Under the pieces are notes generated by a model. That model had not been told where the DNA came from, searched no databases, and saw nothing but the letters and a program-made list of their open reading frames with translations. Positions 34,461 through 47,189 of a DNA stretch of 64,000 nt are shown here, in pieces. The stretch is from Adiantum capillus-veneris. Its lineage: Eukaryota; Streptophyta; Polypodiopsida; Polypodiales; Pteridaceae. The number at the start of each line of letters is the position of its first letter. Within the stretch, counting starts at the first letter, position 1. Made by a program: the position numbers and the translations under genes. The stretch is from the NCBI GenBank assembly GCA_014529385.2, contig CM043958.1:120804817-120868816 (forward strand), given 5' to 3'.

Positions 34461-35675
34461 TCATTTGGTATTGCAGCTTTGCTTTTGAGTAATGGAAGAA
34501 CCGCTCATTCTAGGTTTAAGATACCTTTGGAGCTTCATTTTGAATCAACTTGCAATATAAAGGTAAATAGTCAACTTGCTGAAGTTCAAGGAAAGCAGCT
34601 CTAATTATATGGGATGAGGCTCCCATGACACATCGATATGCATTTGAGGCATTGGATAGATCCTTAAAGGATATTATGTAGCAAGACACTTTGTTTGGTG
34701 GAAAAGTTTTGTTGCTTGGAGGTGACTTTTGACAAATACTACTAGTTGTACAAAAAGGTAGTCGTGCAAACATTGTAAATGCTTCACTTTGTCATTCTCA
34801 TATATAGAAATATACAAAGATATTGAGGCTTACCATAAACATGCGCACACTTGACTGTGGAAAAAATTTGCTTCAACAAAGTTTTTCACACTGGGTGTTG
34901 GACACTGGCACTGGGGATGTGGATGATGGAGGAGACCATAGAATCAAAATACCTCCAGACATGATGCTTTGACTAATAGCTTGATAGACCTTCTCAAGTT
35001 TATATATGGAGATTTGCATTGTGTACAAGATCATGCAAGCTTTTTCAAAGAACGAGCAATACTTGCTCCTCATAACAAAGAGGTTGATTCAATCAATGAC
35101 TATGCATTGCAAAAAATATATGAAGACTCAAAAGAGTATCTTAGTGCAGATTCAATTTGCATTTTTGAGGAAAACACACATTTGTATATAGTGGAATACT
35201 TGAATAGCCTTACACTTGGTGGTGGTTTTCCACCTCATGCTTTGGTCTTGTAAGTAAATGCTCATATCATGCAATTGCAAAATTTAGATCCAAGACATGG
35301 ATTATGTAATGGAACCAAAATGATATGCAAACAGTTCAATCGCAAGGTAATTGAGGCAGAGATGATAACAAGATCAAATATTGGAGAGAGAGTCTTTATC
35401 CCAAGGATAGATTTTGTTGTTGGAACTCATCAGGGACTTCCATTCCAAATGAAGCGTCGTCAATTTCTAGTTAGGCTAGCTTTTGGAATGACCATCAACA
35501 AAGCACACGGACAAACACTGGGAATTCTTGGTCTATATCTTGCATCATTAGTCTTCTCTCATGGACAACTATATATTGCAATGTCATGTGTGCGAAGTGT
35601 AGCTGATGTGAGAATTTTTGTTAACACTACAGACATTCAAGCAGAGTCACGCTATACTCCAAACATTTTACTTAA
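34461..35675 (+). pseudogene. Helitron Pif1-like helicase, segment 2
   Basis: Coding resumes after the LTR element with SFGIAALLLSNGRTAHSRFK and [31 protein letters not shown]-like text (DEAP motif II, frame-broken) and a GGDF-like region follow at about 34560-34740. The frames from 34969 and 35269 carry FKERAILAPHNKEVDSINDY, LRNLDPRHGLCNGTKM-like text, KRRQFLVRLAFGMTINKAHG and SHGQLYIAMSCVRSVADVRI. The last two are the Pif1 C-terminal motifs NKAQGQT and S.GQLYVA.SR. At the TTAA 35672-35675 the frame is cut by a second insertion. Confidence 0.9.
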
Positions 35676-37013
35676 CACTAGGTTGGTAACCTAACAGGAC
35701 ATAAAAGTGTCCTTTCAGGGTTTTGAAAAAAACCTCCAAAACCATAATAGATCCACTCATTTTGTAAAATCCTTTCATCAGGTTATAGTTCAAGGCCTAC
35801 TACACATGGAAAAAATAAGAAACTTGTAAAATTTCTCATCTTTTGGTCACACCAAGCCTCCAAAGTTGATGGACCAGTACATTTTCATCAAAACAGTCAT
35901 TTCTTACGTTTTGTTGCATAAAAATAAGATTAGGGATTTTTGCAAGACTTGAGATAAATTCCCTACTTAACTTCAATGGGTTGGTGATCAGAACATATGA
36001 TTGCTCTCACTCACTATTTTTTGTTTTGTCAAAAGAAATAGGTACAAAAAAGTTGAATTTTTACCATTTTGCAAACCTATCATCAAAGTTTCTATAGCCA
36101 CGCTCAATACAAATAATACATGCATGTTTTCTTAGTTCCCTATTGTCCTTTAGGTTCATAAGGAGCCATGGAGCATGTCAAAAGAATAATACATCTCTTA
36201 CCAAGGGGAATCTTGCGGACAAAGATGAAGTACTAAATACAGCAAACATGAAAAAACTGGGTTCAACATTATGAATTGTAGAATCCCATAGAAACTATTC
36301 AATATCTAGCCAAATTTGATCCTTATGACTAGATATGGTTACTACCTACAAAATGCATGTAGTTTTCACAAGAAACTAACAATATTGAAAAAGCTATACT
36401 TGATATACTAGAATGTTTCGTTTTCTTCTATAATTGAAAAAATCAACCATCATTGTCTACTATGCAAAATAGGGTATTAGGTGCCCCAAAACTCAAGGAA
36501 TATTAGCTTTATGTTACAATATGAGACATAGAAAATCAAAACTGCATTTGGATATCATGAAAGCCACCAAAAAAATCATAGAAGAGCTAAAATTGGCTAA
36601 AAAACAGGATTTGACAATTTTTGTAATTTGGTCATAACTTACAACTTTAACATTTATTTCTCCCTAGAAGCATCAGAACATGTTGAAGACTACTAAAGAT
36701 AGTTCTCTAGCATTATAGACCTCACAAACATGAATTCTAGAGTGGTATAGTTGCAAAAAGTTAAAAAAAGCCAAAAACAGGACCCGTTTTTTCACACAGT
36801 TTATGTTGTGAAATGTTGTGGAAGGACAAGGTTAAAGATGGAATTGATATTCCAAAAAAATGTCGAGTTTTTTTCAGCTCATGAGACAACTTTCTAGACA
36901 GATAGCACCTCAAAATCCATTTTGAAACTCTTGACATAATTCAAGGAAAATGGTCACTTAACAGGACATAAAAGTGTCCCAGGACATAAAAGTGTCCCAT
37001 TACCAACCTAGTG
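35676..37013. mobile_element. 1.34-kb element with TTAA target duplication
   Basis: The tips are inverted: CACTAGGTTGGTAA at the left and its complement at the right, flanked by TTAA on both sides (35672-35675 and 37014-37017). Next to each tip lie copies of GGACATAAAAGTGTCC, itself a near-palindrome: one at the left and two in tandem at the right. Removing the element plus one TTAA joins the helicase frame exactly (PNILLKEVLQLANS, stop). There is no transposase frame. TTAA duplications are known for piggyBac, Kolobok and Sola3 families. Which one applies here is unknown. Confidence 0.85.
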
Positions 37014-37017
37014 TTAA

Positions 37018-37045
37018 GGAAGTATTGCAACTAGCAAATTCATAA
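37018..37045 (+). pseudogene. Helitron helicase, last codons
   Basis: GAAGTATTGCAACTAGCAAAT encodes EVLQLAN, followed by Ser and TAA at 37043-37045. It is in frame with 35675 once the TTAA element is removed, and matches the usual C-terminus of plant Helitron helicases. Confidence 0.88.
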
Positions 37046-37190
37046 TATCAAGTATAATATTGAGATATTGTCTTTCACTTAGATCAAAGTATTTTTCACA
37101 AATGAATTCTCGGTGCAGTGCATCGTACATATTGGGTCATATCACTGAATTTATTTGAGGTATTTCTCTTTTTCTTTCTAGGTGACCTAT

Positions 37191-37700
37191 TATTTTCTTA
37201 AGAAGAATGGTTTTCACATTGAATTATTTTATTAAAGATCCACTGCAGTGGAGGGGAAGAGTTCCAGCTATGTTTTTGGTGATCTTATTCGATACGACCC
37301 ATATTATATTGTAAGAGTTTTAAGTTTTCATACGGTGCTACATAATATTGGATGTCTTTGCAGAGATCATTATCATCGAGGATTTTTCATTGTAGGAGTT
37401 TATGAAATGCTATATTTACATAGAGATACCGATATGGCTATGGAAGTTCTCAGATACTACCATGTAACCACTTCTTTAGATCAAGAGCTTCAACAAATTC
37501 AAGTCAGTATTTGGTTTGTGAATGATGAAAGACTAGTTAATACACAACAAGTGGGGGTTGCCGGAGACCGCACTACACCATATCAATTGAGAATATGCAA
37601 GTTGAAACACCCCCCCGTATCTTGCAGAATGTATATAACATGGGTCCTTGGACTTATAGAATACCTAATGTTGTCTCTCATAGACTACACTTTGGACGAT
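37191..37700 (+). pseudogene. Unrecognised reading frames upstream of the four-exon gene
   Basis: From ATG 37208 the frame reads MVFTLNYFIKDPLQWRGRVP, which resembles MVSYTLNDAPSYIRDPPLWR of the gene that follows. A one-step frame change near 37255 leads into a long frame (EGKSSSYVFGDLIRYDPYYI through VAGDRTTPYQLRICKLKH) that stays open into a TC run at 37780. It may be a decayed tandem relative of the next gene lacking its first intron. I do not recognise the family. Confidence 0.35.
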
Positions 37701-37777
37701 AGCTCTTTTGTATTGTCTTTGTTACTTTCTATATTTTATCAATGCATATTAGTGAAATTATATGATATTTCAAAGTA

Positions 37778-37779
<2 letters not shown>

Positions 37780-37824
<45 letters not shown>
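37780..37824. repeat. (TC)n microsatellite
   Basis: About 45 bases of TC repeat, 76 bases upstream of the start codon of the four-exon gene. Confidence 0.97.
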
Positions 37825-37826
<2 letters not shown>

Positions 37827-37899
37827 CGTTATGATTGGAAAATTTCATTTCTCTCTCCTTCTTAAACTTTTAAAGCTCCATTTTTAGAGCAGATAAAGA

Positions 37900-39789
<1,890 letters not shown>

Positions 39790-39845
39790 TGATGTAACTT
39801 TTGAAATATTTTTGATTGAAAAGTTACAAAATCTTTTTTGGTTTG

Positions 39846-39848
<3 letters not shown>

Positions 39849-39937
<89 letters not shown>

Positions 39938-39993
39938 AGGTAGAGGGAGAAAGGACAATCCGTATGCACGACACAAATGCACAATATTCTTCT

Positions 39994-40066
<73 letters not shown>
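39849..40066. repeat. Microsatellite cluster (TC)n(AC)n ... (TC)n
   Basis: TC at 39849-39878 and AC at 39878-39932, then 67 bases of unique DNA, then TC at 40000-40066. Peptides of Ser-Leu, His-Thr or Arg-Glu across it are artefacts. Confidence 0.96.
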
Positions 40067-40069
<3 letters not shown>

Positions 40070-40259
40070 CCCAACATGGAGTAACCGGCATTCGACAACA
40101 TGTAAACAAGCAATTTGTGTCATAGTAAGAGCAAGTGAGACCCACCGATAGGCGGGTCATGCAGCTAGTTCATCTAAATGGGAATCCCACCTACCCCATT
40201 CATCTCAATGGGATTCCCTTGTCCCTTGTGGCATTAAAGAAAAAAGAAGTGGAGGGGGG

Positions 40260-40260
<1 letters not shown>

Positions 40261-40319
<59 letters not shown>

Positions 40320-40485
40320 CTACGAAGGTTCAAGGATGTTTTCCCTCTCCCACTCCTTTCCATCATCTCTCTGCAATTGCAGAGAGAGATTCTACGGAGG
40401 TTCAAGGATGTTTTCCCTCTCCCACTCCTTGCAGAGAGATGATGGAAAGGAGTGGGAGATGGCAATCATCCTTGAACCTCCATAG

Positions 40486-40550
<65 letters not shown>
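40261..40550. repeat. Foldback with microsatellite arms
   Basis: The left arm is (GA)n at 40261-40316 then TTCTACGAAGGTTCAAGG ... CATCATCTCTCTGCA (to 40374). The right arm (40430-40550) is its near-complement, ending in (CT)n at 40490-40550. Between them a third, partial direct copy of the left arm (40375-40429) forms the loop. The whole could form a hairpin with about 115-bp arms. No frame inside is credible. Confidence 0.88.
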
Positions 40551-40553
<3 letters not shown>

Positions 40554-42200
40554 GGTGAGTAGGCAGCACCTCCTACCTCTAAAGCAAGGATTCCCTAGAT
40601 GATGATTTCCACCATTGAGAGGAACAAGAAATGCAAGTGGGTGCAGGAAAGAAAGGCGACGCATGGCACGATGTTGAGGACGAATAGAGAGAGAGAGACT
40701 TTTTGGTTGTCTCTGGCTGCACCAAGACCAAGGTAGGGAGAGAGATAGACAGTGATGCTCGATAGTGACTCGCGCATGAAAGAGAGACAGAGATGGAGTT
40801 AGAGTTATGCCATGCACCATTGCAACTGGCGTTTTTGTGTCTTTCTACGGATTAGCAGCAATGAAAGTAGATTGGTGTCTTGTGTTGTTGATCAACTGAA
40901 CCATTGTTTTTTTTCATGTCATCAGTGAGGGCATTGCCAAGGGGGAAGCCATTCTTTGCTCGGTGCTAGCATTGATTATCTTATCCCTGGGGAAAGAAGC
41001 ACAACAAGGGTGATGTGGAAGGGGGGGGGGGTTCTTTGGAAAAAGGTGGAAGAGTGAGCGAATCTCTTGAATCTCAAGAGATTCATGTGCTAATAGATTG
41101 AAGTAGAGCAAATAGAATAGAGTAGGGGAGAGACTAAGGGAACCAAATGTTTTCATTAATTGGTATCTCACAAGATACCTCCCTTTGCGAAAAGAAAAAG
41201 GAACAAGTGATAAAATTTTATCACAAAGCCTGCCATCTCAAGTTCATTTTTGCAAGAATCAAAGCTACATTCCATCCTCTCTTAATGAGGATTTCTGGCT
41301 TCTCTACAGAAGGAATCAAAATAAAGTTGTATGCATACATAATGGAGTTTTGCAACAAATCATTTGCAACTTGCAAGACGAAAGATTCACCTAGACTTCC
41401 AAACCAACTATATTGACACTATCTCATGATATGATTAGGCCGTTGATAAGAAGGTTGATGCTTAGCAAAGCTGCGACTAAAAAGGGCAAGCACATTTGCA
41501 TGGGACCATGATGGAGACCGCAATGACCAGAGAACCTACACTTATTCATGGTATGGAATTTTGACACCAGTTAAAGTAAGGCATTGAAAAGTGGAATTTG
41601 CAATCTTGAAGAAGGTATCCCGATATTGAATAACATAGTATCATAGTAATTGTAGCTATTACAAGCATAGGACATGGGGATGAAGATCGTGGTTTAGGGG
41701 GAAGTTAACAAGGAATTTGTTGATGCGAGAGGTGAGATATTTACAAGGAGAAGAAACTAGAGTGATTGGGATTGTTTGTCTCAGTAATATATGTATGTTT
41801 TGCAAGAGGGTGGGGCTTGAGAGCATGAGTAGCCCACATTAATGTCAACAGATGTGTTTGCGTGCTAGTGAGAAAATCTCCACCAAGCCTAGCATAGCTT
41901 TGTTAGGCAAAATCTCTCAAGATGCCATAACACAGAAAGCACAAAATTTAGAAAGAAATTTTAAGTGATAACATCAATTTTGCTAGCCTTGATTTGTCTA
42001 ATTGACAAGATAGACACAAAAGGTCCATTTGATGTTCATAGTAAGGCAAATAGATGGTGTAAACTTTTCTTGCAGCCTTATTGTTTGCCTTCGTAATAAC
42101 GTCAATATGATGCTATTATTAAAGCAAGTGCGGGTCAAGCACATCATCCCTTTTCAGTAATCCTTCTTTCAAATCCACATCCATTCCTTGTTTTCTTACT
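40551..42200. other. No gene recognised
   Basis: Unique sequence with short open frames only. The 89-codon plus-strand frame at 41147-41416 and the 85-codon minus-strand frame at 40914-41171 show no motif. A run of ten Gs is at 41021-41030. Confidence 0.35.
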
Positions 42201-42204
42201 CCTA

Positions 42205-43060
42205 GAGCATCATAGGCTTGCAACATACAAGCAAGCAAAGGTAACAACAGTAGGGGAAGATCCCTCGACCTGCATCTGCTTGGAACATTCAATCAATTTC
42301 TCACAATAGCCATGCAAAGAATATCTAGTGATAAGTGCAATCCACAACACAGGATGTAGAGCACCATAGGCTTGCAACATATAATAAAAGGTAATAACAA
42401 TGGAGGAAGATCCCTCAACTTGTACCTGCTTGGAGTATTCGGCTAATTTCTCACAATAGCCATGCTCAATATGTCTCTCATTAACTGCAATCCACAACAC
42501 ACGATCTTGACAATAAACCTCATCGAGCAAGAGTTGATCACTTGCAAGGGCACCACATTTATCATATGTAGCCACCATTGATCTAGAAAGCATTTCATTT
42601 TTGTCCAACAAACATGTGTTTTATGGCCCTTTCCAGTAACTTGCATGTTCGAAGGCTTTGAGAATGTATGCACAGGTGGCTACATTGGGAGGGACAAGGG
42701 TCATAATGATGCATGGATTTTGAAGAGTTTGGAGCGCTTACTCACCATGACAAGCATGCCCTATGTTGAGTGCATTCAAGATGACAACATCCAGAAGTGA
42801 CAGCTCATCGAAGACTTCTTTTGCTTTAGTAAGGGCACCAAACTTGGAATACAGGTTGACTAAGCTGATGTCAATATTGAAGGGGTTTTTCAGATTATCC
42901 TTCTCATCGATGAGACCATAAATCATGCTGCCTCTATGAAGATCTTGTTGGTGGGTGCTAAGTGAGGCAGGAAACAACATTAGGCATGTGGAAGAGTTTG
43001 TGGTTAAACTTCGCAAGTGGAGATCTTGTTCTGGACAAGAAACATTGAACAAGGGTGGCA
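42205..43060 (-). pseudogene. Pentatricopeptide-repeat (PPR) protein remnant
   Basis: PPR proteins bind organelle RNA. On the minus strand from about 42990 the text reads DISLVNLYSKFGALTKAKEV, FDELSLLDVVILNALNIGHA and PPNVATCAYILKAFEHAS. After stops come LDKNEMLSRSMVATYDKCGA, HGYCEKLAEYSKQVQVEGSS and a second near-copy, HGYCEKLIECSKQMQVEGSS (42209-42310). The pattern of 35-residue repeats with YxKxGxLxxAxxVFDEL and VxTFxxxLxA is typical of plant PLS-type PPRs. At least two stops or frame changes are present and neither end is complete. The repeated 102-120 base unit may itself be duplicated. Confidence 0.8.
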
Positions 43061-43247
43061 TTCTTACTCAACCTAGAAAAAAATACCTGCATTATATACA
43101 AGCCAAAAACTTGTGTACAAGATGAAGAACATTTGATACCTATTGTATGATATATAATGCTTCCACATGACGGACTCAATAGCTTACTCCTAGAAGCAAA
43201 ATTAGTTGCAGCTCTCCTTCTTGAGTGAGATAAGTAAAAAATCTAAA

Positions 43248-43600
43248 ATGGCAAGGAAGCATCATGTGTTGGAGGTGTCGTTGCCAGCACAGGGTCACAT
43301 CAACCCCATGATGTGCTTCTACAGGATGCTAGCCAAGCAAGGCATCACCATCACTTTGTCAATATTGACCCTATCCACTACCGCATTGAAGAACTTCGGT
43401 AGCAACAGTAGGATCATGATATTGTGGCTGGCCAGATGAAGCTGGACATATGGTCAACCCATGTGCCCATCAAGAGCCTCGATCTCAGGCAGAGCTTTAC
43501 TCTCGAGAGAGAGACCTTCTTCAAGGGTTTGTTTAGAAAACGGACTCTATGCCTACATGGCACAATTGACAACTGGGGGTGCCCGTACACATAAAGGAAA
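43248..43600 (+). pseudogene. UDP-glycosyltransferase (GT1), N-terminal remnant
   Basis: From ATG 43248 the frame reads MARKHHVLEVSLPAQGHINP, which matches the start of plant UGTs. The His of PAQGHINP is in the first loop near the acceptor site. It continues MMCFYRMLAKQGITITLSIL. The frame then breaks near 43400. A shifted frame from 43437 (MKLDIWSTHVPIKSLDLRQS, FTLERETFFKGLFRK) looks like the continuation, to about 43590. The C-terminal PSPG box that binds the UDP-sugar is not found, and normal length is about 460-490 residues, so this is a fragment. Confidence 0.75.
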
Positions 43601-44029
43601 GACCAAATGTATTTTAAGAGAAAATTGAAACACCTAGATATTTCTGATTGAAGGAACCACAAATCAAGGTGGTGTTTAAAAACACCAGTCAAGCTTTCAC
43701 CACATATCAAGCTGATGTGGCATGTGGGGGGGGATAACAAATAACTCCACATTGGGTAGCATGTAGAAGCTATTTAGAATTGACAAGGCAGTGGAGAAAA
43801 TGAAGGTGATGGAGGGAATCCATCAGTGGATCCACATGAACCATGACAACCTCAGCCCTATAACCCTGCAGCAAAAAAGTTGATTTCCTCACTCAATCAC
43901 AGTGACCTAAAATTGATGGTTTCACATGCTAGAACAAGTATGGTCAGACTAACTGCTTTAGTTGCTTTGCAGAAAGAAGAAGGTACCAACCATAGGCCAT
44001 ATGGAGATTAAAAGTAAAGAAAAGTTGAA
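43601..44029. other. No gene recognised
   Basis: Only short open frames. A stretch near 43776-43880 (RIDKAVEKMKVMEGIHQWIH) looks coding-like but has no match I know, and could be further UGT-locus debris. Confidence 0.3.
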
Positions 44030-44240
44030 GATTACAATGGTATAATCGAGGAGCATTTTGAATGCTTGTGAGATACTCTAACCAACACTCAACTCATGTG
44101 CTCAATACGGAAGCCTATGAAAGATTTTGAGCTAACTGATCAGATCATGCAATACAAAGACAACAAGCACACCCTAGACAGCACAGAAAAATACATTGTC
44201 TTCACAAAAAATATGAAACAGTGTGTATGCAAGATAGAGT
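44030..44240 (+). pseudogene. Short unrecognised coding remnant
   Basis: One frame reads DYNGIIEEHFECL, stop, DTLTNTQLMCSIRKPMKDFE, then LTDQIMQYKDNKHTLDSTEK and YIVFTKNMKQCVCK over about 65 codons with a single TGA. Composition suggests former coding DNA. The family is not recognised. Confidence 0.25.
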
Positions 44241-44375
44241 AAATCCACTTCTCGTACTCTACACCCAAGCGTGACCTCCGTAATGCGGCTAACTCGCCGA
44301 GCTACCCTTGTGCCCGAAGCTGGAACTTTTGATGCGTGGAATACTTCTAGAACTCGGAAATTTACTAGTAGAATA

Positions 44376-44745
44376 GCCACGTAACTTGCCAAGTGACGTG
44401 TTCATGACACAAAGGCGATAGATTATTTCCACGTACATGCACACACGGCATTGCCACGTAACTCACCGAGTAACGTGGCTTTGACAACATAGGCAAGCCA
44501 CGTAACTCGGCAAGTTACGTGGCAATGCCTACTAGATTGTCACATAGGCAGGCCACGTAAGTTGGTGAGTTACGTGGATGCCTTCCTGGAAAATCTCTCC
44601 ACAAAGACGTGGCATACACGTTAGATGTCCACGTAACTCGGTGAGTTACGTGGCACCGAGTTACATGGTCACCACGTAACTTGGTGAGTTACATGGACAC
44701 GTCTCCAACCGTTTGCATGCCATGCAACTCGGCAAGTTTTGTGGC
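44376..44745. repeat. Array of seven palindromic CCACGTAACTCG elements
   Basis: Seven near-perfect palindromes of 25-27 bases lie at 44376-44400, 44453-44479, 44497-44523, 44552-44577, 44629-44653, 44671-44696 and 44719-44745. The half-site is CCACGTAACTCG and its mirror CGAGTTACGTGG. A half copy is at 44655-44668. The spacers differ in sequence and length. Each arm carries ACGT, the core bound by plant bZIP factors, but no promoter is evident. Confidence 0.9.
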
Positions 44746-45165
44746 ACTCGATGAGACTTGCTGAGATTATTGAACATGGACCCACATGCATGCATGGACT
44801 TTTTTGACAAGAATCGTAATGTGTCTAGAGTTAGAGAATGTCTGGATCAAATCTCTGTCACTCCTTACATCTTTTCCCTCTCTTTCTCTCTCTCTCTTCA
44901 TACAACCTGTACAAGAGTCCGTCTACCACATGATAAATATCATATCATTTTTTGTAAAATTATATACAAATTCATATCCAAAAATACACCTATTTCCAAC
45001 CTTCGGAGGCGCTGTCCCCAAACTCCCCTGCCAAGGGGGGGCTAAATAGTTGTTGCCACCCCCCCTTGAATCGCCCTAGCGATAGAAATAAAAAGACACA
45101 CACACACAAAAAAAACAGAGATAAAGAAAGATGGTTTTCTTTTTAAATTTTAATTGATGAAAATC
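44746..45165. other. No gene seen
   Basis: Unique sequence with a short TC run near 44878-44898 and C/G runs near 45030-45066. No credible frame. Confidence 0.4.
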
Positions 45166-45960
45166 TAGTTGTTCATATAGGCAATGAGCTAGTTGTCTAA
45201 GTATACACCAGTCTGGTTGACCATATATGTGACAATAAAGATGATGATATAGAAAAGACTCTAATCTAGTTAACCATATAGAGAACCATTCAAAAGAGCT
45301 TGGAGCAATCCTATAAGCAACCATATAAATGACCATATAGAGGATCATACCATCAACCATATAGATGACCATATGTATCCCTATATAGAAGATCGTAGAA
45401 CTGGCCATATAGACTAGCATAGAACTAACCATACACATGTGGTCTATGGAAAAAAGATACCACTATATTTATATGACCATATGCATGCCAATGTAGAGGA
45501 CTATATAAATTCTCATGTAGATAGTCATAGAGACAACCATATAGAGTCCAATATAGATTTCCACAGAGCCATATAAAGACGATCATATCCTAATCCATCA
45601 TATAGAAATATAGCAATGAAGATGACCCTATTGATGACATTAGCTGATCATATTGATGATCCACATAGACAACCAATCTTTACAAACTTCACAATGTATA
45701 TTTCCATGCAGACAATTTTATAGATGATCATAGAGAAAACATTGTAGATACACTTGTAGAGGACCATGTAAACACTCCTATAGAAATTATAAAGACAAGC
45801 ATGTCCTAATCCATTATAAAACTATAGCAATGTAGATAAACATATAAAGGTCCACATATGTGGCAATCAATCTAATCATATAGATGAAAATATAGACAAC
45901 CATATAAGACCCATGTATATGGAAAAATATCCATTAATACCAAATAATCATATCCTAATC
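45166..45960. repeat. Field of degenerate ACCATATAGA words
   Basis: Words such as CCATATAGATGACCATA, CATATAGAGGATCATA and CCATATAGACTAGCATAG recur every 10-20 bases across nearly 800 bases, with irregular spacing and much divergence. It looks like an old short-period tandem repeat. No protein is credible. Confidence 0.7.
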
Positions 45961-45972
45961 CATGATAGAAGA

Positions 45973-46660
45973 GCTAAAATGGGTTGTATGAGCCATATGT
46001 CCCATTTTAGCACATAGTATGGCCCTTGACTGCCCAAACCATATCGGATGGCTGTGTGACTTTTTAGGAGTGGATTAATGGTTCTCACACCTGCTCGTGC
46101 AAAGTCTCATGGTCATCCGATATGGTTTGGTTGGTCTCAACCCATACTATGCGCTAAAATGGGTTATATGAGCCATATATCCCATTTTAGCGCATAGTAT
46201 GGGCCTTGACTGCTCATACCATATTGGATGGCTTTGAAACTTTGTAGGGGTAGATAAGTGGTGCTCACACCCATTCATGAAAAGTCTCATGGCCATCTAA
46301 TATGGTTTGAACAGTCCCAAACCATATTATGCACTAAAATGGGCCGTATGGCTCATATGACACATTTTAGCACATATTATGGGCCTTGACCACCCATACC
46401 ATATTGGATCGCTATGAGACTTTGCAGGGTGGTGAAATGTTTCCTAGCCCCACCTATGAAAAGTCTTGTGGCCATCCAATATGTTTTGGTTGATCGCGAA
46501 CCATACTATGTGCTCAAATGGCCATACGGCCCATTTTAGCACATAGTATGGGCCTTGACCACCCATACTAGTTTGGATGGCTATGCAACTATTTAGGGGT
46601 GGAGGTGAGAACCATTTTCCTACTTGTGCAAAGTTTCACAGCCACCCACTATGTTATGTG
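45973..46660. repeat. 180-bp satellite-like tandem repeat, four monomers
   Basis: Monomers start at GCTAAAATGGG near 45973, 46153, 46333 and 46512, a period of 180 (last about 179). Each monomer has two dyads. One is GCGCTAAAATGGG ... CCCATTTTAGCGC over about 43 bases. The other is a larger one in which CATAGTATGG...ACCATATCGGATGGC is mirrored by CATCCGATATGGT...CCATACTATG. Monomers differ from each other at many sites. Confidence 0.93.
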
Positions 46661-47087
46661 CTACAAACAAAAGCGGGAAGGCCGTGCAAAATATACTAAT
46701 AGCATATAATTGATGGTAAATTCAACAGATCTACATACTTGCACAATCCTGTATGTAAGGAATCCTTAACAAGTTTGGCACGAGAGAGATAGAGGGCACA
46801 AGAGAGTAGAAGAGCACGTGCAAATGTGCCTCCTAGAGTGGAGTGCCACACTAGCAAGGCAAGAGAGAAGAGAGGAGAGGAGAGAAGAAACACACGAGCA
46901 CTGGTGCAATCTCCCCCAGTGCAAGAGTGAGCATTTCTCTCTTGCACGTATTTTATTTATAGATCTTCAATGCTCAAAATGAATACACATTGGACGGCCG
47001 GCATAAATGACTATATCTCCTAATGAGTACTTGATTAATAAATGTACATATCCCTTATCCATAACAGTATGTACGATCAAGGCCGAT
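46661..47087. other. No gene seen
   Basis: Unique sequence between satellite monomers, with a purine-rich GAGAGAAGAGAGGAG stretch near 46862-46888. No supported frame. Confidence 0.4.
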
Positions 47088-47165
47088 ACCATGCGCTAAA
47101 ATGGGTTGTATGAGCCAAACGGCCCATTTTAGCGCATAGTATGGATTGGGACTGCTCAAACCATA
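47088..47165. repeat. Partial fifth monomer of the 180-bp satellite
   Basis: ATGCGCTAAAATGGGTTGTA and CCCATTTTAGCGCATAGTAT at 47096-47145 match the monomer head with its dyad. It lies immediately left of the LTR of gypsy element 2. Confidence 0.88.
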
Positions 47166-47189
47166 GCTTAAGAATTTACAAGGGTCAAG

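Noticed and set aside
35676-37013. CACTA (EnSpm) transposon
   Set aside because: The tips start CACTA, but the flanks fit a 4-bp TTAA duplication, confirmed by the restored frame, not a 3-bp one.
45973-46660. CRISPR array
   Set aside because: The sequence is a eukaryotic tandem satellite with 180-bp diverged monomers, with no short identical repeats and unique spacers.
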